Shown piece by piece: positions 1 to 8,843 of a stretch of 64,000 nucleotides of DNA. The stretch spans positions 2,010,501-2,074,500 of the forward strand of contig NZ_CP062253.1 of the NCBI RefSeq assembly GCF_014863585.1, given 5' to 3'. The DNA is from Pseudomonas gozinkensis. GTDB taxonomy: Bacteria > Pseudomonadota > Gammaproteobacteria > Pseudomonadales > Pseudomonadaceae. The notes beneath the pieces are model-generated. The model did not search any database. It was not told where the DNA came from and worked only from the letters and a program-made list of their open reading frames with translations. The number at the start of each line of letters is the position of its first letter. Positions within the stretch are counted from its first letter, which is position 1. The translations under genes and the position numbers were made by a program.

Positions 1-285
1 AGCACCGGCGCGGCGGTGGGTGCTGGTGTTGGCGGTGCGGCCGGTAGTGCCGTCGGCGCGAACAAACGCAATCGCACGGAAGCCGCCATTGGCGGTGGCC
101 TCGGCGCCGCAGGCGGGTCCGTGGTCGGCAACAGCCTCGGTGGCTCCACTGGTTCGACTATCGGCGCAGGATTGGGCGGCGCGGCGGGTGGCGCGGTCGG
201 CAACAACCTGGGTGACGATGGCGGCAAGTCGCACTCCGGGGGCGGCCACAAGCACAAGAACAAACACAAGAATCGTCATCGTTGA
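1..285 (+). CDS. Glycine-zipper protein, C-terminal part (5' end outside window)
   Basis: The reading frame is open from base 1, so the gene starts upstream and only about 94 residues are seen. The visible part is almost entirely Gly/Ala with Val, Ser and Asn in GxxxG-like spacing (GAGVGGAAG, GGGLGAAGG, GAGLGGAAGG), the pattern of glycine-zipper membrane-associated proteins. It ends in a basic His/Lys/Arg tail (HKHKNKHKNRHR). A GTG at 16 is in frame, but there is no reason to prefer it as a start because the glycine-zipper pattern continues upstream of it. A strong terminator follows at 303-327. The function cannot be assigned; a cell-envelope role is inferred from composition only. Confidence 0.6.
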   Translation, partial: STGAAVGAGVGGAAGSAVGANKRNRTEAAIGGGLGAAGGSVVGNSLGGSTGSTIGAGLGGAAGGAVGNNLGDDGGKSHSGGGHKHKNKHKNRHR

Positions 286-302
286 GTGACCGGTTCTACG
301 GA

Positions 303-327
303 AACCCGGCTTGATGCCGGGTTTTTT
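303..327 (+). terminator. Intrinsic terminator after the glycine-zipper gene
   Basis: The stem AACCCGGC / GCCGGGTT closes a five-base loop and is followed by a run of six T. It lies 18 bases after the stop codon of the upstream gene. Confidence 0.85.
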
Positions 328-408
328 GTGCCTGCGCGTCATACGCAGGAACGAATGGCGACCATACTTTTCGAACGTCCTATACGAATGCGATTGACGA
401 GGTGCGCC

Positions 409-573
409 ATGACTCCCGAAACCGAAGGCAAAGAAGAAAAAGGCCCGAGCGGATTGCCGTTTATCAATGATCCGGGGAATGAAGATCCGGGGTCGTTGAT
501 GGATGATGCGACGGTTCCGCTTTTGGAGGGTGAGGAGGAGCTTGAATATGAGGATTTTGATGATGATGAGTGA
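409..573 (+). CDS. Small acidic hypothetical protein (54 aa)
   Basis: This short gene starts at an ATG preceded by GAGG with six-base spacing (GAGGTGCGCC-ATG). The same frame is open further upstream, but that part crosses the preceding terminator and has no ribosome binding site. The product is strongly acidic, with a C-terminus made of Glu/Asp (EGEEELEYEDFDDDE) and no predicted membrane segment or Cys. Composition and signal placement support a real gene; small acidic proteins of this type are common in Pseudomonas genomes, but I know no function. Confidence 0.6.
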   Translation: MTPETEGKEEKGPSGLPFINDPGNEDPGSLMDDATVPLLEGEEELEYEDFDDDE

Positions 574-653
574 TCGGACACTTGTTTCGTTAAATATTTG
601 AAATACTATTGAGAGCGCTAAGGAATTGAGCAGTGGTGTAACCCCACCATTCG

Positions 654-1040
654 CTATCGAGCAAACGAAACATCAATCCTGTCCGCGTTAATTTTGACGA
701 ACTGCCCATTAAGATGTGGGTATTCGTAGTGGATGTCCTGATCCATAAAATCAACAAGCGACCGGAAAACCTCGCCATCCAGGTAGCCGAAAACCTCACA
801 GGGGAATCCACTACCGAGCATCTTGATCTGCATTTTTTCGCATTGTGTAGCTGATACAGCGTCCTCATCAGGCAACACCATTTCGAACTCGGCTTCGTAA
901 ATTTTTCCGACTTCAATTTTCGAAGGGCTGTTTATTGCGAAACACCTGACCTCAACGCCCTCAATAACCAGCAGAATAGCGTCTTCTACAAACTGGTCTA
1001 TTCCAACGACCAATACTTTGTGTGTCTTAGTTATGAGCAT
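654..1040 (-). CDS. Hypothetical protein in RHS toxin locus (128 aa)
   Basis: Last of three small genes downstream of the RHS gene on the same strand. The product begins MLITKTHKVLVVG and alternates short hydrophobic stretches with acidic turns, suggesting a beta-rich soluble protein; no signal peptide or membrane helix is visible. Base composition is less GC-rich than in the housekeeping genes of the window, as in the neighbouring immunity-type genes. It could be an orphan immunity protein left from an earlier toxin tip; this is inferred from position only. I do not recognise a named family. Confidence 0.55.
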   Translation of the reverse strand: MLITKTHKVLVVGIDQFVEDAILLVIEGVEVRCFAINSPSKIEVGKIYEAEFEMVLPDEDAVSATQCEKMQIKMLGSGFPCEVFGYLDGEVFRSLVDFMDQDIHYEYPHLNGQFVKINADRIDVSFAR

Positions 1041-1194
1041 GCCTCACTGTTTTGTCTTGGAAGACTATCGTGGCGGTTGAGTAATTGTTTTCGATATTTA
1101 AGATAAAAAGTTTTATTTATCCAGTTGGCTGCTGGGCGCATTTCGAAATGGGGGGTAAGGGCCTGGTCAGCAGGCTGTTTCTCCGCGGTGGCGT

Positions 1195-1623
1195 CTAATC
1201 TATATCTCTCAGGTCAGTCAATACATAAAGATTGCTTATAGCTGACATTTTTTTGATCTTATTTAAATTTATATATTCTTTGAATTCTTTTTCAACAATT
1301 TCTTCGTCGCAATATTTTTTATGTTTGGATGGTCTATCGCAAGCAAAGTTGTATAGGCGCCAAATATCAAATCCATTGATTTCGCCGTTAGGGCCATAGT
1401 CAAAATTTACGGTTTCTTTTGGTAAGTGGATGAAGCACCCGATTCCATGTAATTCATACTTGACGCCTCCAGTAACTTTTCCGCATCGCTTTATTGCTTT
1501 GGTGTGCCAAAACCTTCGAATGTCTCGAACGCCAAAGTATTCCTCTAGTAGTCTTGTTCCACTGTCTACTTTGGTGAGGAAGTCGATTATCAATTCTTTA
1601 AGTGTATTCTCGTCTCTGATCAT
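1195..1623 (-). CDS. DUF6896-like hypothetical protein, possible orphan immunity protein
   Basis: The 142-residue product contains a central stretch with HGIGCFIHLP and then NFDYGPNGEINGFDIWRLY. From memory this resembles the DUF6896 family, often found beside polymorphic toxins, but no search was run. The gene is clearly AT-rich (many AAA, TTT and ATA codons) in a high-GC chromosome, which points to recent acquisition. It lies between two other small AT-rich genes downstream of the RHS gene. No transmembrane segment is visible. A role as a second immunity protein is inference. Confidence 0.6.
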   Translation of the reverse strand: MIRDENTLKELIIDFLTKVDSGTRLLEEYFGVRDIRRFWHTKAIKRCGKVTGGVKYELHGIGCFIHLPKETVNFDYGPNGEINGFDIWRLYNFACDRPSKHKKYCDEEIVEKEFKEYINLNKIKKMSAISNLYVLTDLRDID

Positions 1624-1704
1624 TCTCTTCTGCAGTTCTCAGCTTTCTAGTTGTTGGTGATGCAATGGTGGCTTTAGTCGAATTTAAGGTTTGAAAGTTT
1701 TTCT

Positions 1705-2097
1705 CTATGGCTTTGCTGTAATCCAGTTGAAATAGAAGTCGCGTTGGTCTTTTGGGCTGTTTGTCAGGTTTTTATCTTCGTAATCAAATATGAATACGAC
1801 GTCATCTAACGAGGGCGTTTTCCCGATGGTGAGCTCATAGGCTTTCAGCCCAAGTGACATCTGTGATGACATACTTGATGGGTGGACATTGATCTTTGAA
1901 CCTTTGCAAAGGAACTGAATATTTGAATTGTCCTCTCTTAGTAGGCCGAAACATTTGTAAAAATCACTGCTTTTGTAGGTTTTTTCTTTATCGTTGGGTA
2001 GTTTTAGTGTGATGCTGATCTCTTCGTCGTTACAAGCCAGATCGATATTTTGTTTTGCACTATTTATTACGGCTGATATCGTGATTTTTGTGTTCAT
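1705..2097 (-). CDS. Candidate immunity protein for the RHS ADP-ribosyltransferase tip
   Basis: The 130-residue gene overlaps the stop codon of the RHS gene by four bases (ATGA), the tightest possible coupling and typical of toxin-immunity pairs. The product is soluble, with no signal peptide, and has a C-terminal acidic segment (LDDVVFIFDYEDKN), a usual trait of immunity proteins that cap basic toxin surfaces. Codon use is AT-rich like the toxin tip, in contrast with the GC-rich RHS core, so tip and immunity gene probably moved together. I recognise no named family. The assignment rests on position, overlap and shared composition. Confidence 0.7.
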   Translation of the reverse strand: MNTKITISAVINSAKQNIDLACNDEEISITLKLPNDKEKTYKSSDFYKCFGLLREDNSNIQFLCKGSKINVHPSSMSSQMSLGLKAYELTIGKTPSLDDVVFIFDYEDKNLTNSPKDQRDFYFNWITAKP

Positions 2098-5000
2098 TTA
2101 TCTATTTTTCTATGGGGGTTTGGTATGGAGTAGCCGAATTCTCGACCGTCATCAATTATCAGTGTTGCACCTAGGACATCTTCATTTTTTATATGGCCTT
2201 GTATTGCGATTTCTCCCTCCTTATCGAATTTGTATGTGGCCCCAAGCTCCTTTTTAAGATCTAGGCCAGGTAGCTTTTTTAGTGTGTAAAGGTAACCGAT
2301 TTTTGTGAAGTATCTAGTGGCAAATGCTTTTCCTACGTCTCTGGAAGGTGATGTACTTATGAAGTTGCTTGGTGGGAAGTCGCTATCAATAGAGTGTAAT
2401 AGTAGATCGTTACTGTCTCCTTTACTGGTAAAACCGTTCAGGAAAACATCTTCAGGATCCCTACGGTCTCCTCGATACAAATACTCCTGTTTTTTCTGGG
2501 GGGCGGGAAGTTCAGGTTCCTGCTCATTGTGTTTTGATTGTTCTGTCGGATCCTTTTTAGGTGACTGTGGTTGTTTGCACTTGTCTGTGCCGGGGCATTC
2601 GCTCAACCCCAACGGATCCACCCACCCCGTCGGATTCGGCACGTACCGGTACTGATTCAGCCCCCCAGCCAGCTTCACCGGATCCGACGTCAGGTACCGC
2701 CCCACCTCCGGGTCGTAATACCGGTGCCGGTTGTAATGCAGCCCGCTTTCGTCATCGAAGTACTGTCCCTGAAACCGCAGTGGCTGGTTCAGGTAGTCCT
2801 CAGTCGCCAACTCCAGCGAGGTGACCTTGCCGTAGGCGCTGTATTTGGCGGACCAGACGATGTCGCCGCTGTAATCGGTCAACTCTTGCGGGGTGCCGAG
2901 GTGGTCGAGTTGGTAGTAGAACGGGCAGGCGCGTTTCGGGCCTTTGCCGTCGAGCATGGCCAGTGGGCGGAAGGTGCCGGGTTCGTAGATGAAGCTGCGG
3001 TGCTGTTCCTGGCTGCTTTCGGCGATCAGGTGGTCGCCTTGCCAGAAGAATTCGGTGCTTTGGCCGTCGACGGTTTTGCGGATGCGCCGGCCGAAGGCGT
3101 CGTATTGGTAGGTGGCGGTGGTGCCGTCGGGGCGGGTCAGGCCGATCAGGCGGTGCTGGCTGTCGTAGCGGTATTCGGTGACGAGGGTTTGCGTGCGGCC
3201 GCGGCGTTCGCGGATCAGGTTGCCGAAGGCGTCGTAGTCGTAGTGGCGGTCGCCCTGCATCAGCAGGCGGTTGCCTTTGATCTGTGTCGGGCCGGGGCGG
3301 TCCTGCATCAGCAGGTTGCCGGCCGGGTCGTGGGCGAAATTTTCCGGCAGGTCGTCGCGGGTGTGGCGTACGCGGATCAGCCGGTCGAGGGCGTCGTACG
3401 TGTAGCTGCGCTGGCCGTGGCGGGTGTCGGCGATGTGTTCGAGGTTGCCGTTGGCGCTGTAGGCAAAGTCGCGGCGGTACAGCGCACTGCGTTGATGGCC
3501 TACGGCGTGGGCGCGTAAGCGGCCCTGTTCGTCGTAGGAGTATTCGCTGAGCAGCAGGCCTTGCTGGCGTTGCTGTTCGCGGCCGTTCTGGTAGACGTGG
3601 CGGGTGAGCAAGGCGCCGTTGAGGTCGATCGCGGTCAGCGCGCCGCCCTTGGCGTAGTGGTAGTCGAGCTTGCTGTTGTCTGGCAGGCGCAGGCGGGTCA
3701 GTTGGCCACAGGCGTCGTAGGTGTAACGCAGGGTGCCCCAGCCCTGGTGCTCGCGCACCAGCCGGTCCTGCAGGTCGTATTCGAACGCCAGCGGGTGATC
3801 CTGACCGTCATCCACGCCGACCAGCCGACCGAGGCGGTCATAGCGGTAGCTGACTTCGGTCCCGTCCGGCAGGGTTTTGAGCAGCAGACGCCCAGCAGCA
3901 TCACGTTGGTAGCCGGTGACCAGCGTCGAGCCGTCATCGCCGAACTCGGTCTTTTCCAGCAGGTGGCCGTTGCGGTCGTAGGCGTACGCGGTGCGCCGGC
4001 CATCGAAGCCGGTTTCCTGTCGGATCAGTCCGGTGGGCGTGTAGTCCAGCCGATACTTTTCGCCGGACTCGTTCTCGATTTCCGTGAGCAGCAGCTGCGC
4101 ATGGTCGTAGCGGTATTGCAGTCGCGTGCCGTCGGGGTTGATCCGCCGACTGACCAAATGCAGGTCGTCGTCATACTCGTAGCGGGTGATGCGCCCCAGT
4201 TCATCGCGCTCGGCGGTGATCTGGCCGTAGGCGCTGTAGGACCAGGCGCGAGTGGCGCCGGTCGGCGAGGTGGTCTGGATCCGCCGGCCAACGGCGTCCC
4301 ACGCCTGACGGGTGACCGCACCGTGCTCGTCCTGAGCAGTAATCCTCCGTCCCAAAGCGTCGTAGGAAAACTTCCGAACCCCACCGTCGGGCAAGCTTTC
4401 CTCGACCAGTTGTCCGAGGTCGTTCCACACGAACACGTGCCGGCCACTGTCCGGATAACGGATCGACAGCAACCGCCCCTGCGCGTCGTAGTGGTAATGG
4501 GTGACATGGCCGTCCGGATCGACCGCCTCGGTGATATCACCCTGGGCATTGCGCCGATAGGTCCACACCGCATCGCCACGCGAACGGCTGTGCAGGAAAC
4601 CGTTGCGGTACTCGTAGGACGTCGGTGCATCGTCCGGCGGAATCAGCGCGATCAGCCGTCCGACATCGTCGTAGCGGTATTCGGTGACCGCCCCCAGCGC
4701 ATCCTGCTCAGCGACCAGCCGACCCGCCGAGTCATAGGCCTTGAGCTGTTCGCCACCGTCCGCCGACACCTGACGCACCAGTCGCGCCGTATCGTCGTGG
4801 ACATAAACCTCTTCGCGACCGTCGACGTACTGCACCCGAACAGAGCTGGCGTCGTCCCAGGCATAACGCGTATCCATCTGCGAAAACGACGCCCAGTGCC
4901 GCACACAGCGCGCCGCCTTGCCAGCGCGCTCCCACTCCCAGAAGAAGCTCGCGCCGCCGGCCAGTTGCCGTTGCAGGATGACGTGCTGATCGTCGTAGTC

Positions 5001-6950
5001 GTAACGCTCGCTCTCGCCGACGGCGTTGGTGGCTTCGATCAGTCGGTGACGGGCGTCATACAAATAGCGAACGAGGGTCTGTTCGGTCTGCCAGGCAGAC
5101 TCCCGAAAAACCTGATAATCGACCGCGACCAGATGCGCCCGCTCATAGCGCAGCAACAAGGAACGGCCAGCCCCGTTATCCAGGCGCTGAACCCGGTCGG
5201 AAAAATCCCGATGCACCGTCAGACGATTGCCATAAGCATCGCTAACAGCAGTCAGACGCCCAGCCCGAAAGTGATAAAACCGCGCCGCGTCCCCCGCCAG
5301 CGCAACAATCAGCTCCTCCGGCTCATCCCCGAGAAAGATCGCCGCCCGCGACAAGCTGTTGTGAATTGCCGGCCGCTCGACACTCGGCAGCGGAAACCGC
5401 GTGCGCCGGTTCTCATGGTCAACCCAGACCACCGCAGTGCCATCAACCTCCAGCCGATGCGCCAGCGAATGGCTCCAGCCAAACCCCAACCCGACATCGA
5501 TTTCCGCCGCACTGGTGCGATACAACCGGCTGAACTCGAACGGCAACAGCCCGTCGAGCACACCGTCAGTCAGCGTCAGCAACTCTTCGCCGGTGACCAT
5601 CGACACCGGACAGCCGTTGGTGCAGGTCAGCGGCGCACAATCGGCACTGTCACCGTTGGGGTTCTTCGCCTGATCCGAAGCCTCATCGCGAGGCTCATGC
5701 CGCTCCATTCGCGTCATGCCATGGGACTTGTCGCGGGCAATGGCGGCCGGATTCGCCACCGTCACCTGCGCATCCGCCGTGCGAATCTCCAGCGGGACAG
5801 CCGGTGTCGGCCTCAACGGCGCCGGACCTGCATTGACTACCAGCGGTTTCAAAGCGCCCGCATGCCGGGTCAGATCGGGCGCCGAGGTCAACTCCGCCAA
5901 CCGCAACGCCGAAGCCGCCAGCCATTCCCGCGCACGCGGCGACTTGATCTTGCCCAATACCTTGGTGCTCAACCGCAGCGGCACGCCCATGCCACCCGAC
6001 ACACACATCAGCAAAAAACTGACCAGCAATTCGGCCCGAACCTCAGCCACCACCTCGGCCAGATACTGCGGCGGCAACATCTTCAGCCAACTGGTAAAGG
6101 CCGCCAGATAAATGAACAGCAACGGTTCGTCGCTGAGCATCAGCAAGCCATTGGCGATGGCCCCGGACGATGCCGCGAGCAAGGCATCCAGTTCCGCGCT
6201 GGACAGGTACTGCAGAAGCTTTTCGCTGTTTGCCTGCAAGTCGGCGAGCAGGGCAAACAGTTGCTTCACGTCATCCCAGACACCATTCAGCGCGGATTCG
6301 AAACCATGCCAGTCAGCCCGTTGCAACTGCCCGTATCGCTCGCTGAAACCGGCGCTGGAAAACGCCGTCCACTGCGGTTGAAACCCTTTCCATTCCTCAC
6401 GTAACCAGTCTTCGAGGCCATCGATGAGGCCCTGATACGAGGCGTACAACGTCTGGATATGCGTGGTGGAAACATCGGGAAAGAAGGTGATGCGATAACG
6501 CTGGCCCCGGTCGCAGTCGTCGACCTTGAGAATGCCGCTGGGGCCGATGGTGTAACGCAGTGGATCGCCGAAACCGAGAACACCGTCGATATCGGAAATG
6601 ACCGGTTCAAGGATCACCGGCGTATCGCCGATCGGCACAAACCGCGCGGCTTCGAACATGTGCACCAGCGTCAGGGAGCCGCTGGCGGAACACATGGCGA
6701 CAGAGGAACTGATGGGTTTGCGGCTGGCGACCGGTGCGCTGAGCCGGACATCGTTGCCGACCTGGAACACTTGCTCGACACCCAGCGCAGTGCCCGTCCA
6801 GAACTGCTCGGCCCAGATGTCATAGCTGTTGAGGCAAAGGCGAAACTCCTTAAACAGCTTTTCGACGTCAGGCTGATCAGGGTTCAGCGCAGCGACCACC
6901 AGCAAACCAATGCTGTTGTTCAGTTTCAGGAGTTGGTCAGATGGAAGCAT
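2094..6950 (-). CDS. RHS repeat polymorphic toxin with C-terminal ADP-ribosyltransferase tip
   Basis: This 1618-residue protein has a unique N-terminal part with a hydrophobic stretch near residues 265-325, then the start of the RHS cage region near 435 (CTNGCPVSMVTGEELL). Dozens of YD repeats (YDALGRR, YDRLGRLV types) follow to about residue 1400. The conserved RHS end is RYYDPEVGRYLTSDP...WVDPLGL, closing at residue 1449. After DPLGL comes a 169-residue AT-rich tip (bases 2097-2603). The tip has YLYRGDRRDPEDVFLNGF, a His in LLLHSID, FISTSPSR, IGYLYTL and an ExE (EGE) motif, in the order of pertussis toxin S1. RHS proteins are cage-forming toxin carriers, often exported by type VI secretion; no PAAR, VgrG or Eag gene is visible here. 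Predicted role: interbacterial NAD-dependent toxin. The family call is firm; the target is unknown. Confidence 0.9.
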   Translation of the reverse strand: MLPSDQLLKLNNSIGLLVVAALNPDQPDVEKLFKEFRLCLNSYDIWAEQFWTGTALGVEQVFQVGNDVRLSAPVASRKPISSSVAMCSASGSLTLVHMFEAARFVPIGDTPVILEPVISDIDGVLGFGDPLRYTIGPSGILKVDDCDRGQRYRITFFPDVSTTHIQTLYASYQGLIDGLEDWLREEWKGFQPQWTAFSSAGFSERYGQLQRADWHGFESALNGVWDDVKQLFALLADLQANSEKLLQYLSSAELDALLAASSGAIANGLLMLSDEPLLFIYLAAFTSWLKMLPPQYLAEVVAEVRAELLVSFLLMCVSGGMGVPLRLSTKVLGKIKSPRAREWLAASALRLAELTSAPDLTRHAGALKPLVVNAGPAPLRPTPAVPLEIRTADAQVTVANPAAIARDKSHGMTRMERHEPRDEASDQAKNPNGDSADCAPLTCTNGCPVSMVTGEELLTLTDGVLDGLLPFEFSRLYRTSAAEIDVGLGFGWSHSLAHRLEVDGTAVVWVDHENRRTRFPLPSVERPAIHNSLSRAAIFLGDEPEELIVALAGDAARFYHFRAGRLTAVSDAYGNRLTVHRDFSDRVQRLDNGAGRSLLLRYERAHLVAVDYQVFRESAWQTEQTLVRYLYDARHRLIEATNAVGESERYDYDDQHVILQRQLAGGASFFWEWERAGKAARCVRHWASFSQMDTRYAWDDASSVRVQYVDGREEVYVHDDTARLVRQVSADGGEQLKAYDSAGRLVAEQDALGAVTEYRYDDVGRLIALIPPDDAPTSYEYRNGFLHSRSRGDAVWTYRRNAQGDITEAVDPDGHVTHYHYDAQGRLLSIRYPDSGRHVFVWNDLGQLVEESLPDGGVRKFSYDALGRRITAQDEHGAVTRQAWDAVGRRIQTTSPTGATRAWSYSAYGQITAERDELGRITRYEYDDDLHLVSRRINPDGTRLQYRYDHAQLLLTEIENESGEKYRLDYTPTGLIRQETGFDGRRTAYAYDRNGHLLEKTEFGDDGSTLVTGYQRDAAGRLLLKTLPDGTEVSYRYDRLGRLVGVDDGQDHPLAFEYDLQDRLVREHQGWGTLRYTYDACGQLTRLRLPDNSKLDYHYAKGGALTAIDLNGALLTRHVYQNGREQQRQQGLLLSEYSYDEQGRLRAHAVGHQRSALYRRDFAYSANGNLEHIADTRHGQRSYTYDALDRLIRVRHTRDDLPENFAHDPAGNLLMQDRPGPTQIKGNRLLMQGDRHYDYDAFGNLIRERRGRTQTLVTEYRYDSQHRLIGLTRPDGTTATYQYDAFGRRIRKTVDGQSTEFFWQGDHLIAESSQEQHRSFIYEPGTFRPLAMLDGKGPKRACPFYYQLDHLGTPQELTDYSGDIVWSAKYSAYGKVTSLELATEDYLNQPLRFQGQYFDDESGLHYNRHRYYDPEVGRYLTSDPVKLAGGLNQYRYVPNPTGWVDPLGLSECPGTDKCKQPQSPKKDPTEQSKHNEQEPELPAPQKKQEYLYRGDRRDPEDVFLNGFTSKGDSNDLLLHSIDSDFPPSNFISTSPSRDVGKAFATRYFTKIGYLYTLKKLPGLDLKKELGATYKFDKEGEIAIQGHIKNEDVLGATLIIDDGREFGYSIPNPHRKIDK

Positions 6951-7199
6951 TCGCAGTCACTCGCGCGCATCAGGGGAATGGCGCGAAACTTTGCGGGGGA
7001 TCAAACAGGAAAGAAGTCAGCCGAGTAGGCGATGTCTGTAGGGCGATTCTCTAAATGTGCGGGAGGGCGTTCGGCGGACAACCGACATTGCCCGTTGCTC
7101 AACCTTGGCCGGGCTCGTTATGCTGCTGAACCCTTTAATCAGATCCGAGCAGCGGCGCTACCCACGCCGCCCGGGATGTTTTTGATAACGGATCCGATG

Positions 7200-7895
7200 A
7201 TGAATGCACCGCTGAAGGCGTTCGGCCCGATCAAGGCCGTGATTTTCGATATGGACGGTTTGCTGCTGGACACCGAGGGCATCTACACCGAGGTCACCTC
7301 GCTGATTGCCGAGCGATACGGGCGTACCTTCGACTGGAGCATCAAGCAGAACATCATCGGCCGTGGCGCCGGCGATCTGGCCCGTTATGTGGTCGAGGCG
7401 CTGGACCTGCCGATCACCGCCGAAGAGTTTCTGGTGATCCGCGAGCCGCTGATGCGCGAGCGTTTTCCCACCGCGCAAGCGATGCCCGGCGCCGAGGAGC
7501 TGATCCGTCACCTCAAGGCGCACAACATTCCGATTGCTGTCGGCACCAGTTCGTCGCGTCAGTCGTTCGGTCAGAAAACAACGTTGCACCGCGACTGGTT
7601 CGCGTTGTTCGACTTCATTGTCACCGCTGACGATCCGGAAGTCGGCGCGGCTAAACCCGCGCCGGACATTTTCCTGACGGCAGCTCGCCGCCTCGGTGTG
7701 GCGCCGGAAGATTGCCTGGTGTTCGAAGATTCGCCGTTTGGTGTGACAGCCGCGAAAGCAGCCGGCATGACTGCCATCGCGATTCCCGATGCCGCCATGG
7801 CCGACGAAAAATACGCACACGCCGACGGGATTCTTCGTACGTTGAAAGCGTTCACCCCTAGTGCATGCGGATTGCCGGCGCTGGACTGGGCCTGA
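7200..7895 (+). CDS. HAD-superfamily phosphatase (beta-phosphoglucomutase / GS1-like)
   Basis: A HAD hydrolase of 231 residues beginning MNAPLKAFGPIK. Motif I is FDMDGLLLDTE (nucleophile Asp17, acid Asp19), motif II lies around VGTSSS, the motif III lysine is AKPAPDIF and motif IV is VFEDSPFGVTAA. The helical insert after motif I puts it in subfamily I with beta-phosphoglucomutase and GS1-type phosphatases. The frame is open further upstream, but those residues are unlike HAD proteins, so I start at ATG 7200 (ATG 7197 is adjacent). It is divergent from the RHS gene and ends at a shared bidirectional terminator. The substrate is probably a small sugar phosphate or nucleotide, not determinable here. 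Confidence 0.85.
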   Translation: MNAPLKAFGPIKAVIFDMDGLLLDTEGIYTEVTSLIAERYGRTFDWSIKQNIIGRGAGDLARYVVEALDLPITAEEFLVIREPLMRERFPTAQAMPGAEELIRHLKAHNIPIAVGTSSSRQSFGQKTTLHRDWFALFDFIVTADDPEVGAAKPAPDIFLTAARRLGVAPEDCLVFEDSPFGVTAAKAAGMTAIAIPDAAMADEKYAHADGILRTLKAFTPSACGLPALDWA

Positions 7896-7910
7896 TCAAA
7901 CCGCCGATAT

Positions 7911-7950
7911 AAAAACGCCGCCCCTCTGTTAACGGAGGGGCGGCGTTTTT
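7911..7950. terminator. Bidirectional intrinsic terminator
   Basis: Long perfect stem AAAAACGCCGCCCCTC / GAGGGGCGGCGTTTTT with an eight-base loop, between the convergent HAD and SDR genes. It carries T-runs on both strands, so it can serve both genes. Confidence 0.9.
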
Positions 7951-7971
7951 CGTTATCGACAATCCGATAAA

Positions 7972-8718
7972 TCAGGCGCCAAAACCACCATCGATGGTCA
8001 GGCTGGCACCAGTGATGTAACCGGCCTCGGGGCTTGCCAGGTAGGCCACGAAACTGGCGATTTCCTCGGCTTTGCCGTAACGACCCACCGCCATCAGCGG
8101 GATCAGGCTGTCGGCGAACTCGCCATGAGCCGGATTCATGTCGGTATCGACCGGGCCGGGTTGCACGTTGTTGATGGTGATGCCGCGTGGGCCGAGGTCG
8201 CGGGCCAGGCCTTTGGTCAGGCCCACCAGTGCGGACTTGCTCATCGCATACACGCCGCCACCGGCGAAGGGCATGCGGTCGGCGTTGGTGCTGCCGATGT
8301 TGATGATGCGCGAGCCTTCGCTCATGTGTTTGGCGGCTTCCTGGCTGGCGATGAACACGCTGCGCACGTTGATTGCCAGGGTCTGGTCGAAGTCTTCCAG
8401 TTTGAAGTCTTCCAGCGGCGCGACGGCCAGCACGCCGGCGTTGTTGACCAGGATGTCGAGGCGGCCAAAGGTTTCGACAGTCGCGCTTACGGCGTGGCGG
8501 ATGGCGCCGGCATCGGCGCTGTCGGCCTTGATCGCCAGAGCTTTGCCGCCGGTAGCGGTGATGCTGTTTTGCAGTTCTTCAGCCTTGGCGGCGGAGCTGA
8601 CGTAGGTAAAGGCAACCGCGGCGCCTTCAGCGGCCAGGCGTTTGACGATGGCGGCACCGATGCCGCGAGAGCCGCCTTGAATCAGAGCGACTTTACCGCT
8701 GAGGTGTTGAGTGGTCAT
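7972..8718 (-). CDS. SDR-family NAD(P)-dependent oxidoreductase (FabG-like)
   Basis: Classical short-chain dehydrogenase of 248 residues. The Rossmann nucleotide loop is QGGSRGIG near residues 14-21 (the usual leading Thr is Gln), NNAG is at 92-95, and the catalytic residues are Ser143 in IGSTNAD with Tyr157 and Lys161 in YAMSK. The C-terminus ITGASLTIDGGFGA is typical of FabG-like enzymes. It is divergently transcribed from a LysR regulator that probably controls it, an arrangement seen often for SDR genes in Pseudomonas. The substrate is unknown; a fatty-acid role is unlikely because fabG normally sits in the fab operon. Confidence 0.9.
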   Translation of the reverse strand: MTTQHLSGKVALIQGGSRGIGAAIVKRLAAEGAAVAFTYVSSAAKAEELQNSITATGGKALAIKADSADAGAIRHAVSATVETFGRLDILVNNAGVLAVAPLEDFKLEDFDQTLAINVRSVFIASQEAAKHMSEGSRIINIGSTNADRMPFAGGGVYAMSKSALVGLTKGLARDLGPRGITINNVQPGPVDTDMNPAHGEFADSLIPLMAVGRYGKAEEIASFVAYLASPEAGYITGASLTIDGGFGA

Positions 8719-8843
8719 GTTCGATCTCCAGAAGTTTCAAGGCAGGCTGCCTTGGTGTGGTGTCGAGTATCTGCCCCTCGCCACCAGGCGAGTAGACCGT
8801 GGTTGCTATAGTCTGTGTAAACCAGAAGTTTAGAGTGGTGGCC
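8719..8843. promoter_or_regulatory. Divergent SDR / LysR promoter region
   Basis: 125 bases between the start codons of the SDR gene and the divergent LysR gene. LysR proteins usually bind such shared regions with a T-N11-A motif. I can see AT-rich sequence before the LysR start (CTATAGTCTGTGTAAACC around 8807-8824) but cannot fix an operator. Confidence 0.4.

Noticed and set aside
3561..6404. Long plus-strand open frame (947 codons) opposite the RHS gene
   Set aside because: It is the antisense shadow of the repetitive GC-rich RHS gene; the predicted protein has no family features and no ribosome binding site.
7032..7199. N-terminal extension of the HAD phosphatase
   Set aside because: Residues before MNAPLKAFG are unlike HAD proteins and no ribosome binding site precedes the upstream start.
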